DNA of 64,000 nucleotides from positions 1-64,000 of the forward strand of contig CACIZB010000001.1 of NCBI GenBank assembly GCA_902591025.1, read 5' to 3'. Position numbers and translations under genes: made by a program. Under the pieces are notes generated by a model that saw nothing but the letters and a program-made list of their open reading frames with translations, did not search any database and was not told the DNA's origin. Position 1 is the first letter of the stretch. Each line of letters opens with the position of its first letter. Source of the stretch: an uncultured Pelagibacteraceae bacterium (lineage in GTDB: Bacteria > Pseudomonadota > Alphaproteobacteria > Pelagibacterales > Pelagibacteraceae). Positions 18,406 through 28,063 of this stretch are shown here, piece after piece.

Positions 18406-19881
18406 TTATAATTTTTTCTTTAGAATCTCATTTATCAATTGAGGGTTGGCTTTACCACCAGAAGCTTTCATTGCTTGACCAACAAAAAAACCAAATAGTT
18501 TTTCTTTACCTTGCTTATATTCTATGGCTTTTTCTCTATTATCATTGATTATTTTATCAATTAAAGCCTCTAATGCCTTAGGGTCACTTTGTTGTTTTAA
18601 TCCTTTTTCCTCAACAATCTTTTGAGGATCTTTGTCTCCTTCTAACATTAACTCAAACACAGTCTTTGCTATTTTCCCTGAAATTGTTCCATTCTTTATT
18701 AAGTTTACTAGTATTGCTAAATTCTTTGCACTTACTGGACTTTGAGAAATTTCTAAATTTTTATTATTTAAAACAGCAAATAATTCACCTGTAATCCAAT
18801 TAACTGCTAATTTCATATCTTTGTTCTTGCCCATTTTTGCAACAACTTCCTCAAAATATTTTGCTATATCAATATCTGATACTAAGATAGTAGCTTCATA
18901 AGGGGATAACTTAAATTCATTAATAAATCTCTTTTTTTTATCATCTGGCAATTCTGGGATATTATTTTTAAGGTCAGCAATAAATTTATCAGAAACTTCC
19001 AATGGTAATAGATCAGGGTCTGGAAAATATCTATAATCGTGTGCATCTTCTTTTGATCTCATTGATCTTGTCTCATTTTTTTTAGTATCAAATAGTCTTG
19101 TTTCTTGATCGATTGATTTACCCTCTTCAATCAAGTCGACTTGCCTGTTTGCCTCATATTCAATAGCCATTTGCATAAATTTTATAGAGTTTACATTCTT
19201 AATTTCACATCTAGTTCCTAATTCTTTTGAACCTTTAGCTCTTACAGAAACGTTTACATCAGCTCTTAAAGATCCTTCTTGCATATTTCCATCGCAAGTA
19301 CCCAAGTATCTCATAATAGATCTTAATTTTTTAATATATACACTTACTTCATTTGGAGATCTAAGATCTGGTTTACTTACAATTTCCATTAAAGCTACAC
19401 CTGATCTATTTAAATCTACAAAAGTGTTTTGTGGATCAAGATCGTGAATACTTTTTCCTGCATCTTGTTCTAGGTGTAATCTTTCTATGCCTACTTCTTT
19501 TTGACCATCTGGCATGTCTAAAATTACTTTACCCTCACCCACTATAGGATCTTTAAATTGTGAAATCTGATATCCTTGAGGTAAATCTGCATAAAAATAA
19601 TTTTTTCTATCAAATACTGAGCGTTTATTAATTTTTGCATTAAGACCAATACCAGTTTTTATAGCTTGTTTAACACAAAATTCATTGATAACGGGTAACA
19701 TACCTGGAAATGCAGCATCAACTAAACTTACTTGAGTATTTGGTTCGGCTCCAAACTTTGTAGCTGAAGTAGAAAATAACTTGGACTCAGATAACACTTG
19801 AGCATGAACTTCTAAACCAATCACAACCTCATATTGATTATCTTTTCGACTAATCAAATATTCTGAATTATTTTTACTCAC
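18406..19881 (-). CDS. gatB: Asp-tRNA(Asn)/Glu-tRNA(Gln) amidotransferase subunit B
   Basis: tRNA-binding and kinase subunit of GatCAB, which amidates Glu-tRNA(Gln) and/or Asp-tRNA(Asn). 491 residues. [21 protein letters not shown] at the N-terminus, then [17 protein letters not shown] and [17 protein letters not shown], are diagnostic. The C-terminal YqeY-like tail ends in [16 protein letters not shown]. Its ATG overlaps the gatA stop by four bases. The gene order is gatC-gatA-gatB. Confidence 0.97.
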   Translation of the reverse strand: MSKNNSEYLISRKDNQYEVVIGLEVHAQVLSESKLFSTSATKFGAEPNTQVSLVDAAFPGMLPVINEFCVKQAIKTGIGLNAKINKRSVFDRKNYFYADLPQGYQISQFKDPIVGEGKVILDMPDGQKEVGIERLHLEQDAGKSIHDLDPQNTFVDLNRSGVALMEIVSKPDLRSPNEVSVYIKKLRSIMRYLGTCDGNMQEGSLRADVNVSVRAKGSKELGTRCEIKNVNSIKFMQMAIEYEANRQVDLIEEGKSIDQETRLFDTKKNETRSMRSKEDAHDYRYFPDPDLLPLEVSDKFIADLKNNIPELPDDKKKRFINEFKLSPYEATILVSDIDIAKYFEEVVAKMGKNKDMKLAVNWITGELFAVLNNKNLEISQSPVSAKNLAILVNLIKNGTISGKIAKTVFELMLEGDKDPQKIVEEKGLKQQSDPKALEALIDKIINDNREKAIEYKQGKEKLFGFFVGQAMKASGGKANPQLINEILKKKL

Positions 19882-21335
19882 TTAATCCACCAATCCATAA
19901 TTTTATTTTTAAAATTTATCTTCTGTTCCATAGCAAATGCAATATTCAAAATATTTTGTTCATCAAAAGCTTTACCAATTATTTGTAAACCAAGGGGATA
20001 GCCCTTTGAGTCATGTCCTGCTGGAATTGATATTCCTGGAAGTCCAGCTAAATTGACTGGCACAGTAAATATATCATTAAGATACATAGAAACTGGATCA
20101 TTTGTTTTTTCACCAATTTTAAATGCTGAGCTAGGTGTAGATGGAGTTAGGATTGCATCAACTTTTTTATATGCTTCATCAAAATCATTCTTAATAAGAT
20201 TTCTTACTTTTTGAGCTTTTAGATAATATGCATCATAATAGCCAGATGATAAAACATAAGTTCCAATCATAATTCTTCTTTGAACTTCAGCACCAAAACC
20301 TTCAGATCTAGTTTTTTCGTACATATCAATCAAGTTTTCACCACTAGCTCTAAATCCATATTTCACACCATCATATCGTGCTAAGTTTGAAGATGCTTCA
20401 GCAGGAGCAACAATATAATAAGTTGGTAAAGCATAACTTGTATGTGGAAGAGAAATGTCAATTGTCTCGGCGCCGCAATCTTTGACATACTGAATTCCTT
20501 TTTGCCAAAGTTCCTCAATTTCTTTTGGCATTCCATCAACTCTATATTCTTTTGGTATCCCAATTTTTTTTCCTTTTATATTATTAGTTAATTCTTTGCT
20601 GTAATGATTTCTTTCAAAATCTATTGATGTAGAATCTTTTGGATCGTAAGAACTAATTACTTCTTGTAACAAAGCACAGTCTTTAACATTTTGTGCCATT
20701 GGACCTGCTTGATCTAATGATGATGCAAAAGCAACAATTCCATAACGTGAGCAACTTCCATATGTGGGTTTCAAACCTACTGTTCCTGTAAAAGAAGCTG
20801 GTTGTCTTATTGAACCACCTGTGTCAGTACCAATTGTAATTGGAGTTAATTTTCCAGCAACAGCTGAAGCTGAACCTCCAGATGAACCACCTGGAACAAA
20901 ATTTTTATCAATAGGATTTTGTACATTACCAAAAAAACTTGTTTCATTTGATGAACCCATTGCAAATTCATCACAATTAAGTTTACCTAAAAGTATTGCA
21001 CCCTCATTCCAAATATTTTCAGTCACTGTCGACTCATAGGTAGGTACAAAATTATTTAAAATTTTACTACCAGCAGTTGTTTTGATACCTTTTGTGCAAA
21101 ATAAATCTTTTACCGCCATAGGAATACCTGGTAATTTTAAATCTAAATTAGGTTTTTGATCAAATTTCTTTGCTTTATCTAAGGCAGATGTGAAGTCCTC
21201 AGTGATATATGCATTCAACTCTTTAGATTTTTCAGATCTCTCAATAAATGCTTTGGTTATATCTGTTGAAGATAATTTCTTATTTTTAACATTTTCAACT
21301 AATTCTGTTAAAGATTGATTTGTAATTTCTGACAT
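19878..21335 (-). CDS. gatA: Asp-tRNA(Asn)/Glu-tRNA(Gln) amidotransferase subunit A
   Basis: Amidase subunit that frees ammonia from glutamine for GatB. 485 residues. The Ser-cisSer-Lys triad of the amidase signature family is intact: Lys76 in PMAVKDLF, Ser151 in [14 protein letters not shown], and nucleophile Ser175 in [14 protein letters not shown]. It shares a base with the gatC stop/start junction and overlaps gatB by four bases, so the three subunits are translationally coupled. Confidence 0.97.
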   Translation of the reverse strand: MSEITNQSLTELVENVKNKKLSSTDITKAFIERSEKSKELNAYITEDFTSALDKAKKFDQKPNLDLKLPGIPMAVKDLFCTKGIKTTAGSKILNNFVPTYESTVTENIWNEGAILLGKLNCDEFAMGSSNETSFFGNVQNPIDKNFVPGGSSGGSASAVAGKLTPITIGTDTGGSIRQPASFTGTVGLKPTYGSCSRYGIVAFASSLDQAGPMAQNVKDCALLQEVISSYDPKDSTSIDFERNHYSKELTNNIKGKKIGIPKEYRVDGMPKEIEELWQKGIQYVKDCGAETIDISLPHTSYALPTYYIVAPAEASSNLARYDGVKYGFRASGENLIDMYEKTRSEGFGAEVQRRIMIGTYVLSSGYYDAYYLKAQKVRNLIKNDFDEAYKKVDAILTPSTPSSAFKIGEKTNDPVSMYLNDIFTVPVNLAGLPGISIPAGHDSKGYPLGLQIIGKAFDEQNILNIAFAMEQKINFKNKIMDWWIK

Positions 21336-21622
21336 TATTCTATTACCTTTGGTACTACAAAATAATCTTCATTATCTTGAGGGGAATTTTTAATAATTTG
21401 TTCTCTGATATTCTTACTTTTTACCTCGTCAGGTCTTAATTTTAATGTTGTTTCAGCAACAGATGTTAATGGTTCAACATTGTCTGTTTTTAATTCATTA
21501 AGTTTTTCAATAAAATCAAAAATTGAATTTAGATCATCAACTAATTTTTCTGCTCTTTTATCATCAACTGAAATCCTTGATAATTTAGATATATGTTTTA
21601 TTGTTTTAAGATCTATACTCAT
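21335..21622 (-). CDS. gatC: Asp-tRNA(Asn)/Glu-tRNA(Gln) amidotransferase subunit C
   Basis: Small stabilising subunit that wraps GatA and GatB. 95 residues, the usual size. The N-terminal helix [12 protein letters not shown], the central [25 protein letters not shown] and the C-terminal [11 protein letters not shown] are family features. It is the first gene of the gatCAB unit, divergent from ruvX across 50 bases that must hold both promoters. Confidence 0.95.
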   Translation of the reverse strand: MSIDLKTIKHISKLSRISVDDKRAEKLVDDLNSIFDFIEKLNELKTDNVEPLTSVAETTLKLRPDEVKSKNIREQIIKNSPQDNEDYFVVPKVIE

Positions 21623-21672
21623 ATGCTATTTAGATATGACGCAAACTATCACTTAAGTTTAAAATATACAAT

Positions 21673-22128
21673 ATGATCACTATAGAAGAATTTAAAAAAA
21701 AACACTCGGATAAGTGTAGATTAATAGGTTTAGACCTCGGTTCTAAAAGAATCGGTGTGTCTATTTGTGATGAAAAACAATTAATAGCTACACCATTAAA
21801 AACAATAAATAGAAACTCTTTAGTGGAAGTGATTAATGAACTTAAAGATATTGTAGCTGAGAATAACATTAAAGGTATTATTGTTGGAAATCCTCTTAAT
21901 ATGGATGGCTCTTTAGGTAAATCTGCACAATCTGTAAAAGACACTTCTCAAAATATTGAGAAAAGTATCAATATCCCCATTTGTTTATGGGATGAGAGGT
22001 TGTCAACAGTTGGTGCTTTTAAAATATCCAGTCAATTAGACATTAATGTAAGTAAAAGAGAAAAGAAAATTGATGAAAATGCAGCTACTTTTATATTGCA
22101 AGGTGCAATAGATTTTTTAAACAATTAA
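21673..22128 (+). CDS. ruvX: Holliday junction resolvase-like / pre-16S rRNA nuclease (YqgF)
   Basis: RNase H-fold protein of the YqgF family, tied to 16S rRNA 5' maturation and proposed as a resolvase. 151 residues. The fold's acidic residues are present: LIGLDLGSKRIGVSI near the N-terminus, GIIVGNPLNMDGSLG in the middle, and WDERLSTVGA followed by KIDENAATFILQGAI. It is first of a plus-strand run; pyrB follows by about 40 bases. Confidence 0.93.
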   Translation: MITIEEFKKKHSDKCRLIGLDLGSKRIGVSICDEKQLIATPLKTINRNSLVEVINELKDIVAENNIKGIIVGNPLNMDGSLGKSAQSVKDTSQNIEKSINIPICLWDERLSTVGAFKISSQLDINVSKREKKIDENAATFILQGAIDFLNN

Positions 22129-22170
22129 TACTTGCTATTGTAAGGATTTATAGCTATAGAGTTGGTTTTA

Positions 22171-23112
22171 ATGGCAATACCAACAAATAAAGCTATTAAA
22201 ATTTCTCAAAAACACTTACTGGGTATTCAAGATTTATCAATCAATGATGTAAATTTAATTCTTGATGAGGCACATAAATTTATAAAAGTTAATCAAAGCA
22301 AAAATAAGAAAATTGATACTTTAAGAGGAAAAACCCAAATTAACTTATTCTTTGAACCCTCCACAAGAACTCAAAGTTCATTTGAATTGGCTGGTAAAAG
22401 ACTAGGAGCAGATGTCATGTCCATGAATATTAGTAACTCTGCAATAAAAAAGGGAGAAACATTAATTGATACGGCAATGACGTTAAATGCAATGCATCCA
22501 GATATTATTGTTATCAGACATCAAGACTCTGGAGCTTGTAACTTGCTTTCTCAAAAAGTTAATTGTGCAGTCTTAAATGCAGGTGACGGAAGAAGAGAGC
22601 ACCCTACTCAAGCTTTATTAGATGCCTTAACTATAATTACTAGAAAAAATAAAATTGAAGGTTTAAAAATTGCGATATGCGGTGACATACTACATTCAAG
22701 AGTTGCAAGATCAAATATTTATTTACTTAGTATGTTAGGTGCTGAGGTAAATATAATTGCTCCGACAAATTTAATGCCAAAAGAGATTGAAAAATTTGGT
22801 GTAAATATTTTTACTAACATGAAAAAAGGTTTGAAGGATTGCGATATCGTAATGATGTTAAGATTGCAAAATGAGAGAATGACAAGTTCATATCTTTCAT
22901 CAAACAGAGAATATTATGAATATTATGGGCTTACACCAGACAAATTAGAGTGCGCAAAATCTGATGCTTTAATTATGCATCCTGGGCCCATGAATAGAGG
23001 TATAGAAATTGACACAATATTAGCTGATGATATCAACAAAAGTGTAATTAAAGAGCAAGTTGAACTTGGTGTAGCTGTAAGAATGGCTTGTTTAAAAATA
23101 TTTTGTACTTAG
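22171..23112 (+). CDS. pyrB: Aspartate carbamoyltransferase catalytic subunit
   Basis: Pyrimidine synthesis: carbamoylates aspartate. From the ATG at 22171 it is 313 residues; an in-frame TTG at 22162 would add three. Carbamoyl-phosphate loop [12 protein letters not shown] (STRT at 64-67), [11 protein letters not shown], and C-terminal [12 protein letters not shown] are all intact, so it should be active. It abuts the PyrC-like gene with no spacer (stop at 23112, ATG at 23113), a pairing that in other bacteria reflects a physical ATCase-DHOase complex. Confidence 0.95.
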   Translation: MAIPTNKAIKISQKHLLGIQDLSINDVNLILDEAHKFIKVNQSKNKKIDTLRGKTQINLFFEPSTRTQSSFELAGKRLGADVMSMNISNSAIKKGETLIDTAMTLNAMHPDIIVIRHQDSGACNLLSQKVNCAVLNAGDGRREHPTQALLDALTIITRKNKIEGLKIAICGDILHSRVARSNIYLLSMLGAEVNIIAPTNLMPKEIEKFGVNIFTNMKKGLKDCDIVMMLRLQNERMTSSYLSSNREYYEYYGLTPDKLECAKSDALIMHPGPMNRGIEIDTILADDINKSVIKEQVELGVAVRMACLKIFCT

Positions 23113-24399
23113 ATGAAAAAACAATACTTTATTAATGCAAATATAATAGACCCTCTTAATTCAATAAATGAAATTGGGGGGTTAATTATAAATGAAGAGG
23201 GTAAAATTGAGGCTATTGGTAAAAAAGTAAATACAAATAATCTACCAAGTAGAGAAAAGCCAATTGATTTAAAAGGTAAACATATTTTCCCTGGATTAGT
23301 TGATATGAGAGTTTTTGTTGGAGAGCCTGGTTATGAATACAAAGAAAACTTTAGAACTTTAAGTAATGCAGCTCTTTCTGGGGGAGTAACATCAGTAGTT
23401 ACAATGCCTAATACTGATCCAATAATAGATAACGTGTCTATAGTAGATTTTTTAAAAAGAAGAGGAAGAGATAAATCAAAAATAAATATTTTTCCCTGTG
23501 CCTCACTTACAAAAAATGTTGAAGGAACCAATATGACAGAATTTGGTCTTTTACAAAATAAAGGGATCATTGCCTTTACAGATGGTATAAGAACAATTCA
23601 AAATCCCAGATTAATGTCACGAATAATGAACTCTGCAAAAGATCTTGGTTGTTTGATTATGCAACATGCTGAGGATTATGAATTAGCAAAAAATGGAATG
23701 ATAAATTCTGGAATTATTGCATCTAAATTAGGATTGTCAGGTATACCAGAGATAGCTGAAAGGATTTTAATTGAAAGAGATTTAACACTACTAGAAAAAG
23801 TGAAATGCAGATATCATATATCGCAATTATCTTCACAAAAATCTATTGAGGTTATTAAACTGAGAAAAGAAATTGTAAAGTTTACCTCTGGTGTTTCTAT
23901 CAACAATCTATCACTAAATGAAAATGATATTGGTGACTTTAGAACTTTTTTAAAATTATCACCTCCATTAAGAAGAGAAGAAGATAGGCTAGCTTTAGTT
24001 CAAGGATTAAAAGATGGAATGATTGATGTTATTGTTTCTGACCATAAACCTGAAGATGAAGAGTCTAAAAGATTAACTTTTGCGCAAGCCGCAACTGGTG
24101 CTTCTGGAATAGAAACTCTATTAGCACTTAGTTTAGAGTTGTATCATAACGGATCTCTCAAGCTTGAGACAATTATTCAGGCTCTTACATCTAACCCAGC
24201 CAAAATATTAAAAATAAATAAAGGTAATTTATCTATTGGCAATGATGCTGATCTATGTATTGTTGATATTAACAAACCTTGGATTGTAAAAAAAGATAAG
24301 TTAGTTTCAAAATCTAAAAATACCTCTATTGAAAACAAAAAATTACAAGGTAGGGTAACAAATACATTAGTAAAGGGAAAAGAATTATTTAAGCTATAA
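23113..24399 (+). CDS. pyrC: Dihydroorotase-like protein (PyrC/PyrX), metal motif degenerate
   Basis: Class I dihydroorotase fold, 428 residues, directly downstream of pyrB. The first metal motif, normally D-x-H-x-H-x-R, reads DMRVFVG at 64-70, so both zinc-binding histidines (positions 66 and 68) and the substrate arginine are replaced. The other ligands are kept: Asp157 in AFTDG, His185 in MQHAED, His235 in YHISQ, and Asp310 in SDHKPEDEE. This pattern fits the non-catalytic dihydroorotase-like partner of ATCase (PyrX type) better than an active enzyme, so another PyrC should exist elsewhere in the genome. Database annotation as dihydroorotase is expected but should not be read as proof of activity. 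Confidence 0.88.
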   Translation: MKKQYFINANIIDPLNSINEIGGLIINEEGKIEAIGKKVNTNNLPSREKPIDLKGKHIFPGLVDMRVFVGEPGYEYKENFRTLSNAALSGGVTSVVTMPNTDPIIDNVSIVDFLKRRGRDKSKINIFPCASLTKNVEGTNMTEFGLLQNKGIIAFTDGIRTIQNPRLMSRIMNSAKDLGCLIMQHAEDYELAKNGMINSGIIASKLGLSGIPEIAERILIERDLTLLEKVKCRYHISQLSSQKSIEVIKLRKEIVKFTSGVSINNLSLNENDIGDFRTFLKLSPPLRREEDRLALVQGLKDGMIDVIVSDHKPEDEESKRLTFAQAATGASGIETLLALSLELYHNGSLKLETIIQALTSNPAKILKINKGNLSIGNDADLCIVDINKPWIVKKDKLVSKSKNTSIENKKLQGRVTNTLVKGKELFKL

Positions 24400-24400
24400 T

Positions 24401-24979
24401 ATGGAAATTTTTTTAATAGGTATAATTTCATACCTTATGGGATCTATACCATTTGGTTTTATACTCACAAAGATTTTTTTAAAAAAAGATATTAGAGAAA
24501 TTGGTTCAGGTAATATTGGTGCAACCAATGCTTTAAGAACCGGCAATAAAACTATTGGTTACTTAACATTAATTTTAGATATTCTTAAAGCAGTAATTCC
24601 AGTTTTATACGTGAAATTTTTTTTTCAAGAATCAATATACATTTCCTCATTATGTGCTTTTTTAGGACATGTATTTCCGATTTGGTTAAAGTTTAGAGGT
24701 GGAAAAGGTGTAGCAACATATGTTGGAATTTTATTTTCTATAAATATATATTTTGGTATTATTTTTTTAGTTTCATGGGGTATAACTTTTTTAGTTTCAA
24801 AATATTCTTCTCTTTCATCTTTAATAGCTTCTGCTTCAATACCAATTTATTTATTAATTTTAAGTCGATTTGATCAAGTATTTTTTTTTACAACAATGTT
24901 TATCCTTATATTCTTTACTCATCGAGAAAATATCAAAAGATTGAAAAATAAAGAAGAAACTAAGACAAAAATTTATTAA
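24401..24979 (+). CDS. plsY: Glycerol-3-phosphate acyltransferase
   Basis: Inner-membrane acyltransferase using acyl-phosphate to make lysophosphatidic acid, the start of phospholipid synthesis. 192 residues and about five hydrophobic segments. The three cytoplasmic motifs are present: SIPFGFILTK, GSGNIGATNALRTG and KFRGGKGVATYVG. The ATG is two bases after the PyrC-like gene. In many alphaproteobacteria dprA sits between plsY and topA; here only 36 bases separate them. Confidence 0.95.
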   Translation: MEIFLIGIISYLMGSIPFGFILTKIFLKKDIREIGSGNIGATNALRTGNKTIGYLTLILDILKAVIPVLYVKFFFQESIYISSLCAFLGHVFPIWLKFRGGKGVATYVGILFSINIYFGIIFLVSWGITFLVSKYSSLSSLIASASIPIYLLILSRFDQVFFFTTMFILIFFTHRENIKRLKNKEETKTKIY

Positions 24980-25015
24980 TTTGACTATCTAAGTCATTTG
25001 GGTAGTTTGTAGTTT

Positions 25016-27601
25016 ATGAATTTAGTGATTGTAGAAAGTCCTGCTAAAGCTAAAACTATCAACAAATATTTGGGTGATGATTATAAAGTTTTAGCAAGCT
25101 ATGGTCATATAAGAGACCTTCCTTCCAAAAATGGTTCTGTTGATCCAGATCAGGATTTTAAAATGGAGTGGGAAGTTGATAGCTTTTCAAAAAAGTATCT
25201 TAAAGAGATTACTGATGCTGCAAAAGATTCTGCTAAAATTATTCTTGCAACTGATCCAGATCGTGAAGGTGAAGCAATAGCATGGCATGTAAAAGAATAT
25301 CTCAATGAAAAAAAACTATTAAAAGATAAAGAAATTGAAAGAGTAGTTTTTAATGAAATTACAAAAAAAGCGGTCATGCATGGTATTGAGAACCCAAGGC
25401 AGATAGAACCATTGCTTGTAGATGCGTATATGGCAAGACGAGCTTTGGATTATCTCGTAGGTTTTAATATTTCTCCAATACTTTGGACAAAATTACCAGG
25501 ATCAAAGTCTGCAGGTAGAGTACAATCTGTAGCTTTAAAATTAATCACAGAAAGAGAGCATGAAATTGAGTCTTTCAAACCAGAGGAATTTTGGACATTA
25601 AATATTAAGTTCAAAGATCAAAAAAATCAAAATATCACAGCTAGTATAAGTCATCTAAATGATAAAAAAATTGAAAAATTTTCGTTTAGAAACAAGGAAG
25701 AAATAATTAAAGCTATTTCGAGTATCAATCAAAAAAAATTTAGTATAACTGATATTTCAAGTAAAATGGTAAATCGTAATCCTACAGGTCCATTTACAAC
25801 ATCTACATTACAGCAAACAGCTTCTAGTAGATTGGGTTTTGGTGCGTCTAGAACAATGCAAATTGCCCAAAAACTTTACCAAGGTATAGAGATAGAGGGT
25901 GAAACCATAGGTTTGATTACTTATATGAGAACTGATGGCACAAATTTATCTAAAGATGCAATTACAACATTTAGAGAATATATTAAAAATGAAATTGGCA
26001 ATGAATATTTACCAAAAGACTCCTTGAATTATTCTGGAAAAAAGGCAAAGAATGCTCAAGAAGCTCATGAAGCAATTAGACCTACAGATATTATCCGAAC
26101 ACCACAAAGTGTAAAAAAATATTTAAGCACAGATCAAAATAAACTTTACGATCTTATTTGGAGTAAAGCTCTATCATCTCAAATGGAGTCTGCTAAGTTT
26201 GACAGGAACACAATAACCATAACATCTGATAATAATGATTGCATTTGTAAAGCAAGTGGCTCAGTTTTAAAATTTGATGGATTTTTGAAGGTTTATAATA
26301 ATCAAAGTAAAGACGATGATGAGAATATTTTGCCTTCTGTATCCAAAGGTCTAATTAATATTGAGTCTTTGATAGATGAACAACATTTTACTCAACCTCC
26401 ACCAAGATATTCAGAAGCTAGCCTAGTTAAAAAACTTGAAGAATTGGGAATAGGTAGACCGTCTACATATGCAAGTATCATTTCAACTATTGCAAATAGA
26501 GGATATGCAGAAATATTAAATAAAAGATTCTTTCCTACTGACAGAGGAAAATTAATTTCAGCGTTTTTAGAGAAGTTATTCTCAAAATATGTAGATTATA
26601 ATTTTACTGCAGGATTGGAGGATCAACTTGATGAAATCACTACTGGGAAAGAAAGTTGGATAAAAGTTTTGGAACTTTTTTGGAGAGATTTCAATAATAA
26701 TATTTCTAAAGTTAAAGAAAAAAGGACAAGAGAGGTATTAGATTTACTAAATGAAAGTTTAGGGGACTTGATTTTTGATAAGGATAATCAAGGAAACATT
26801 GTCAGAAAGTGCCAATTATGTAATACGGGTACACTAAGTTTAAAAAATAGTTTTAGAGGTGGTGCTTTTATTGGGTGTTCTAATTATCCTGAATGTAAAT
26901 TTACTCGACCTCTATCCAAAGCTAAAGCTGCTGCTCAAGCACAATTAGCTGAACCAAAATTCATTGGCAAACATGAAAATGGGAATGATATATATTTAAA
27001 AAATGGAAGATTCGGACCTTATCTTCAATATGAAAAAATTCCCTCAGAAATAGAAATTGAAAAAACTAAAAAGCAAAAAAAGAAAACAAAAAAAATTAAA
27101 TCAGATATCAACGAGCTTTTAAAAAATGTTTCAATACCAAAGGGATTAGAATTGGAAACTATTGATTTAGAAAGAGCTAAATTTTTATGTTCATTACCAA
27201 AATCCTTAGGAATAAATCCTGACAATCAAAAAGAAATTACTTTAAACACTGGAAGGTTTGGTCCTTACTTAAAGTGTGAAAATAAATCAGCAAGAATAGA
27301 GAATATAGAGGAAATATTTTCAATAGGTTTAAACAGAGCTGTGACTTTAATTGCCGAAGCTAAACCTGGCCGAATGTCTTCATCAATGATTAAAGATTTA
27401 GGAGAACACCCTGAGGATAAAAAACCAGTTAGAGTAATGAAAGGTCAATATGGACCTTATATCAAATACAAGTCACTTAACGCTACTATACCTGAGGAAA
27501 AAGATCCTACAGAATTAACCATGGAGGAAGCTTTAATATTAATTGAGAAAAGAAAAGAATACGATAAAACAAAGAAATCAAAAAAAAGAAAATTAAGATG
27601 A
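25016..27601 (+). CDS. topA: DNA topoisomerase I
   Basis: Type IA topoisomerase that relaxes negative supercoils. 861 residues. TOPRIM domain at the N-terminus (LVIVESPAKAKTINKYLG, ATDPDREGEAIAWH), catalytic Tyr303 in LITYMRTDGTNLS, and PSTYASIISTI in the core. The C-terminal part has one four-cysteine zinc ribbon (CQLCNTG to CSNYPEC, about 600-625) and then topoisomerase C-terminal repeats built on GRFGPYL and GQYGPYIKY, ending in a Lys/Arg tail. Its stop overlaps the ridA start by four bases. Confidence 0.97.
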   Translation: MNLVIVESPAKAKTINKYLGDDYKVLASYGHIRDLPSKNGSVDPDQDFKMEWEVDSFSKKYLKEITDAAKDSAKIILATDPDREGEAIAWHVKEYLNEKKLLKDKEIERVVFNEITKKAVMHGIENPRQIEPLLVDAYMARRALDYLVGFNISPILWTKLPGSKSAGRVQSVALKLITEREHEIESFKPEEFWTLNIKFKDQKNQNITASISHLNDKKIEKFSFRNKEEIIKAISSINQKKFSITDISSKMVNRNPTGPFTTSTLQQTASSRLGFGASRTMQIAQKLYQGIEIEGETIGLITYMRTDGTNLSKDAITTFREYIKNEIGNEYLPKDSLNYSGKKAKNAQEAHEAIRPTDIIRTPQSVKKYLSTDQNKLYDLIWSKALSSQMESAKFDRNTITITSDNNDCICKASGSVLKFDGFLKVYNNQSKDDDENILPSVSKGLINIESLIDEQHFTQPPPRYSEASLVKKLEELGIGRPSTYASIISTIANRGYAEILNKRFFPTDRGKLISAFLEKLFSKYVDYNFTAGLEDQLDEITTGKESWIKVLELFWRDFNNNISKVKEKRTREVLDLLNESLGDLIFDKDNQGNIVRKCQLCNTGTLSLKNSFRGGAFIGCSNYPECKFTRPLSKAKAAAQAQLAEPKFIGKHENGNDIYLKNGRFGPYLQYEKIPSEIEIEKTKKQKKKTKKIKSDINELLKNVSIPKGLELETIDLERAKFLCSLPKSLGINPDNQKEITLNTGRFGPYLKCENKSARIENIEEIFSIGLNRAVTLIAEAKPGRMSSSMIKDLGEHPEDKKPVRVMKGQYGPYIKYKSLNATIPEEKDPTELTMEEALILIEKRKEYDKTKKSKKRKLR

Positions 27602-28059
27602 GTTATGATAATAAAATAAAAGAACTCAAAATAATTTTGCCAGAAGCAAAACCTCCAGTTGGAAACTATGTTGCAACAAAAATTTCTGGAAAAATATTAT
27701 TTGTTTCTGGACAAATTTCTGTCGATGAAAACGGTCAACTAATAAAAGGTAAAGTAGGAAAAGATTTAGATACTGAGGCAGGATACAATGCTGCAAAAAG
27801 ATGTGCACTGAGTATAATTGCACAAGTTAAAAAAGCTTGTAATAACGATTTATCAAAGATTAAATCATGTATAAAGTTAACAGGTTTTGTAAATTCAACT
27901 AACGATTTTACAGATCAACCCAAAGTAATTAATGGTGCATCAGATCTTATAGCTTTAGTTTTTGGAGAGTCCGGCATGCATGCGAGAGCTGCTGTAAGTT
28001 CAAACAGTTTACCTTTAGGTGTTGCAGTAGAAGTTGATGCTGTTTTTGAGCTAAAGTAA
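27598..28059 (+). CDS. RidA family (YjgF/YER057c) deaminase-like protein
   Basis: 153 residues, related to the reactive enamine/imine deaminases. It has the family trimer-fold features PPVGNYVATKISGKILFVSGQI and GVAVEVDAVFELK. In place of the conserved arginine region of archetypal RidA it has HARAAVSSNSLPLGVAVEVDA, which includes the R-x-A-V pattern. It is longer than E. coli RidA (128) and belongs to the YjgF-like subgroup of about 150 residues whose substrates are unknown. It overlaps topA by four bases and converges on ugd with a four-base gap. Confidence 0.85.
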   Translation: MSYDNKIKELKIILPEAKPPVGNYVATKISGKILFVSGQISVDENGQLIKGKVGKDLDTEAGYNAAKRCALSIIAQVKKACNNDLSKIKSCIKLTGFVNSTNDFTDQPKVINGASDLIALVFGESGMHARAAVSSNSLPLGVAVEVDAVFELK

Positions 28060-28063
28060 TATT

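Noticed and set aside
18300..21622. Frameshift or damage in gatA/gatB/gatC
   Set aside because: All catalytic and structural motifs are intact and lengths are normal.
22162..22170. TTG start for pyrB three codons upstream of the ATG
   Set aside because: The ATG at 22171 is a stronger start and gives a normal N-terminus.
27598..28059. Unusual function for the RidA-like protein as part of a topA operon
   Set aside because: The four-base overlap only shows compact packing; nothing links it to topoisomerase function.
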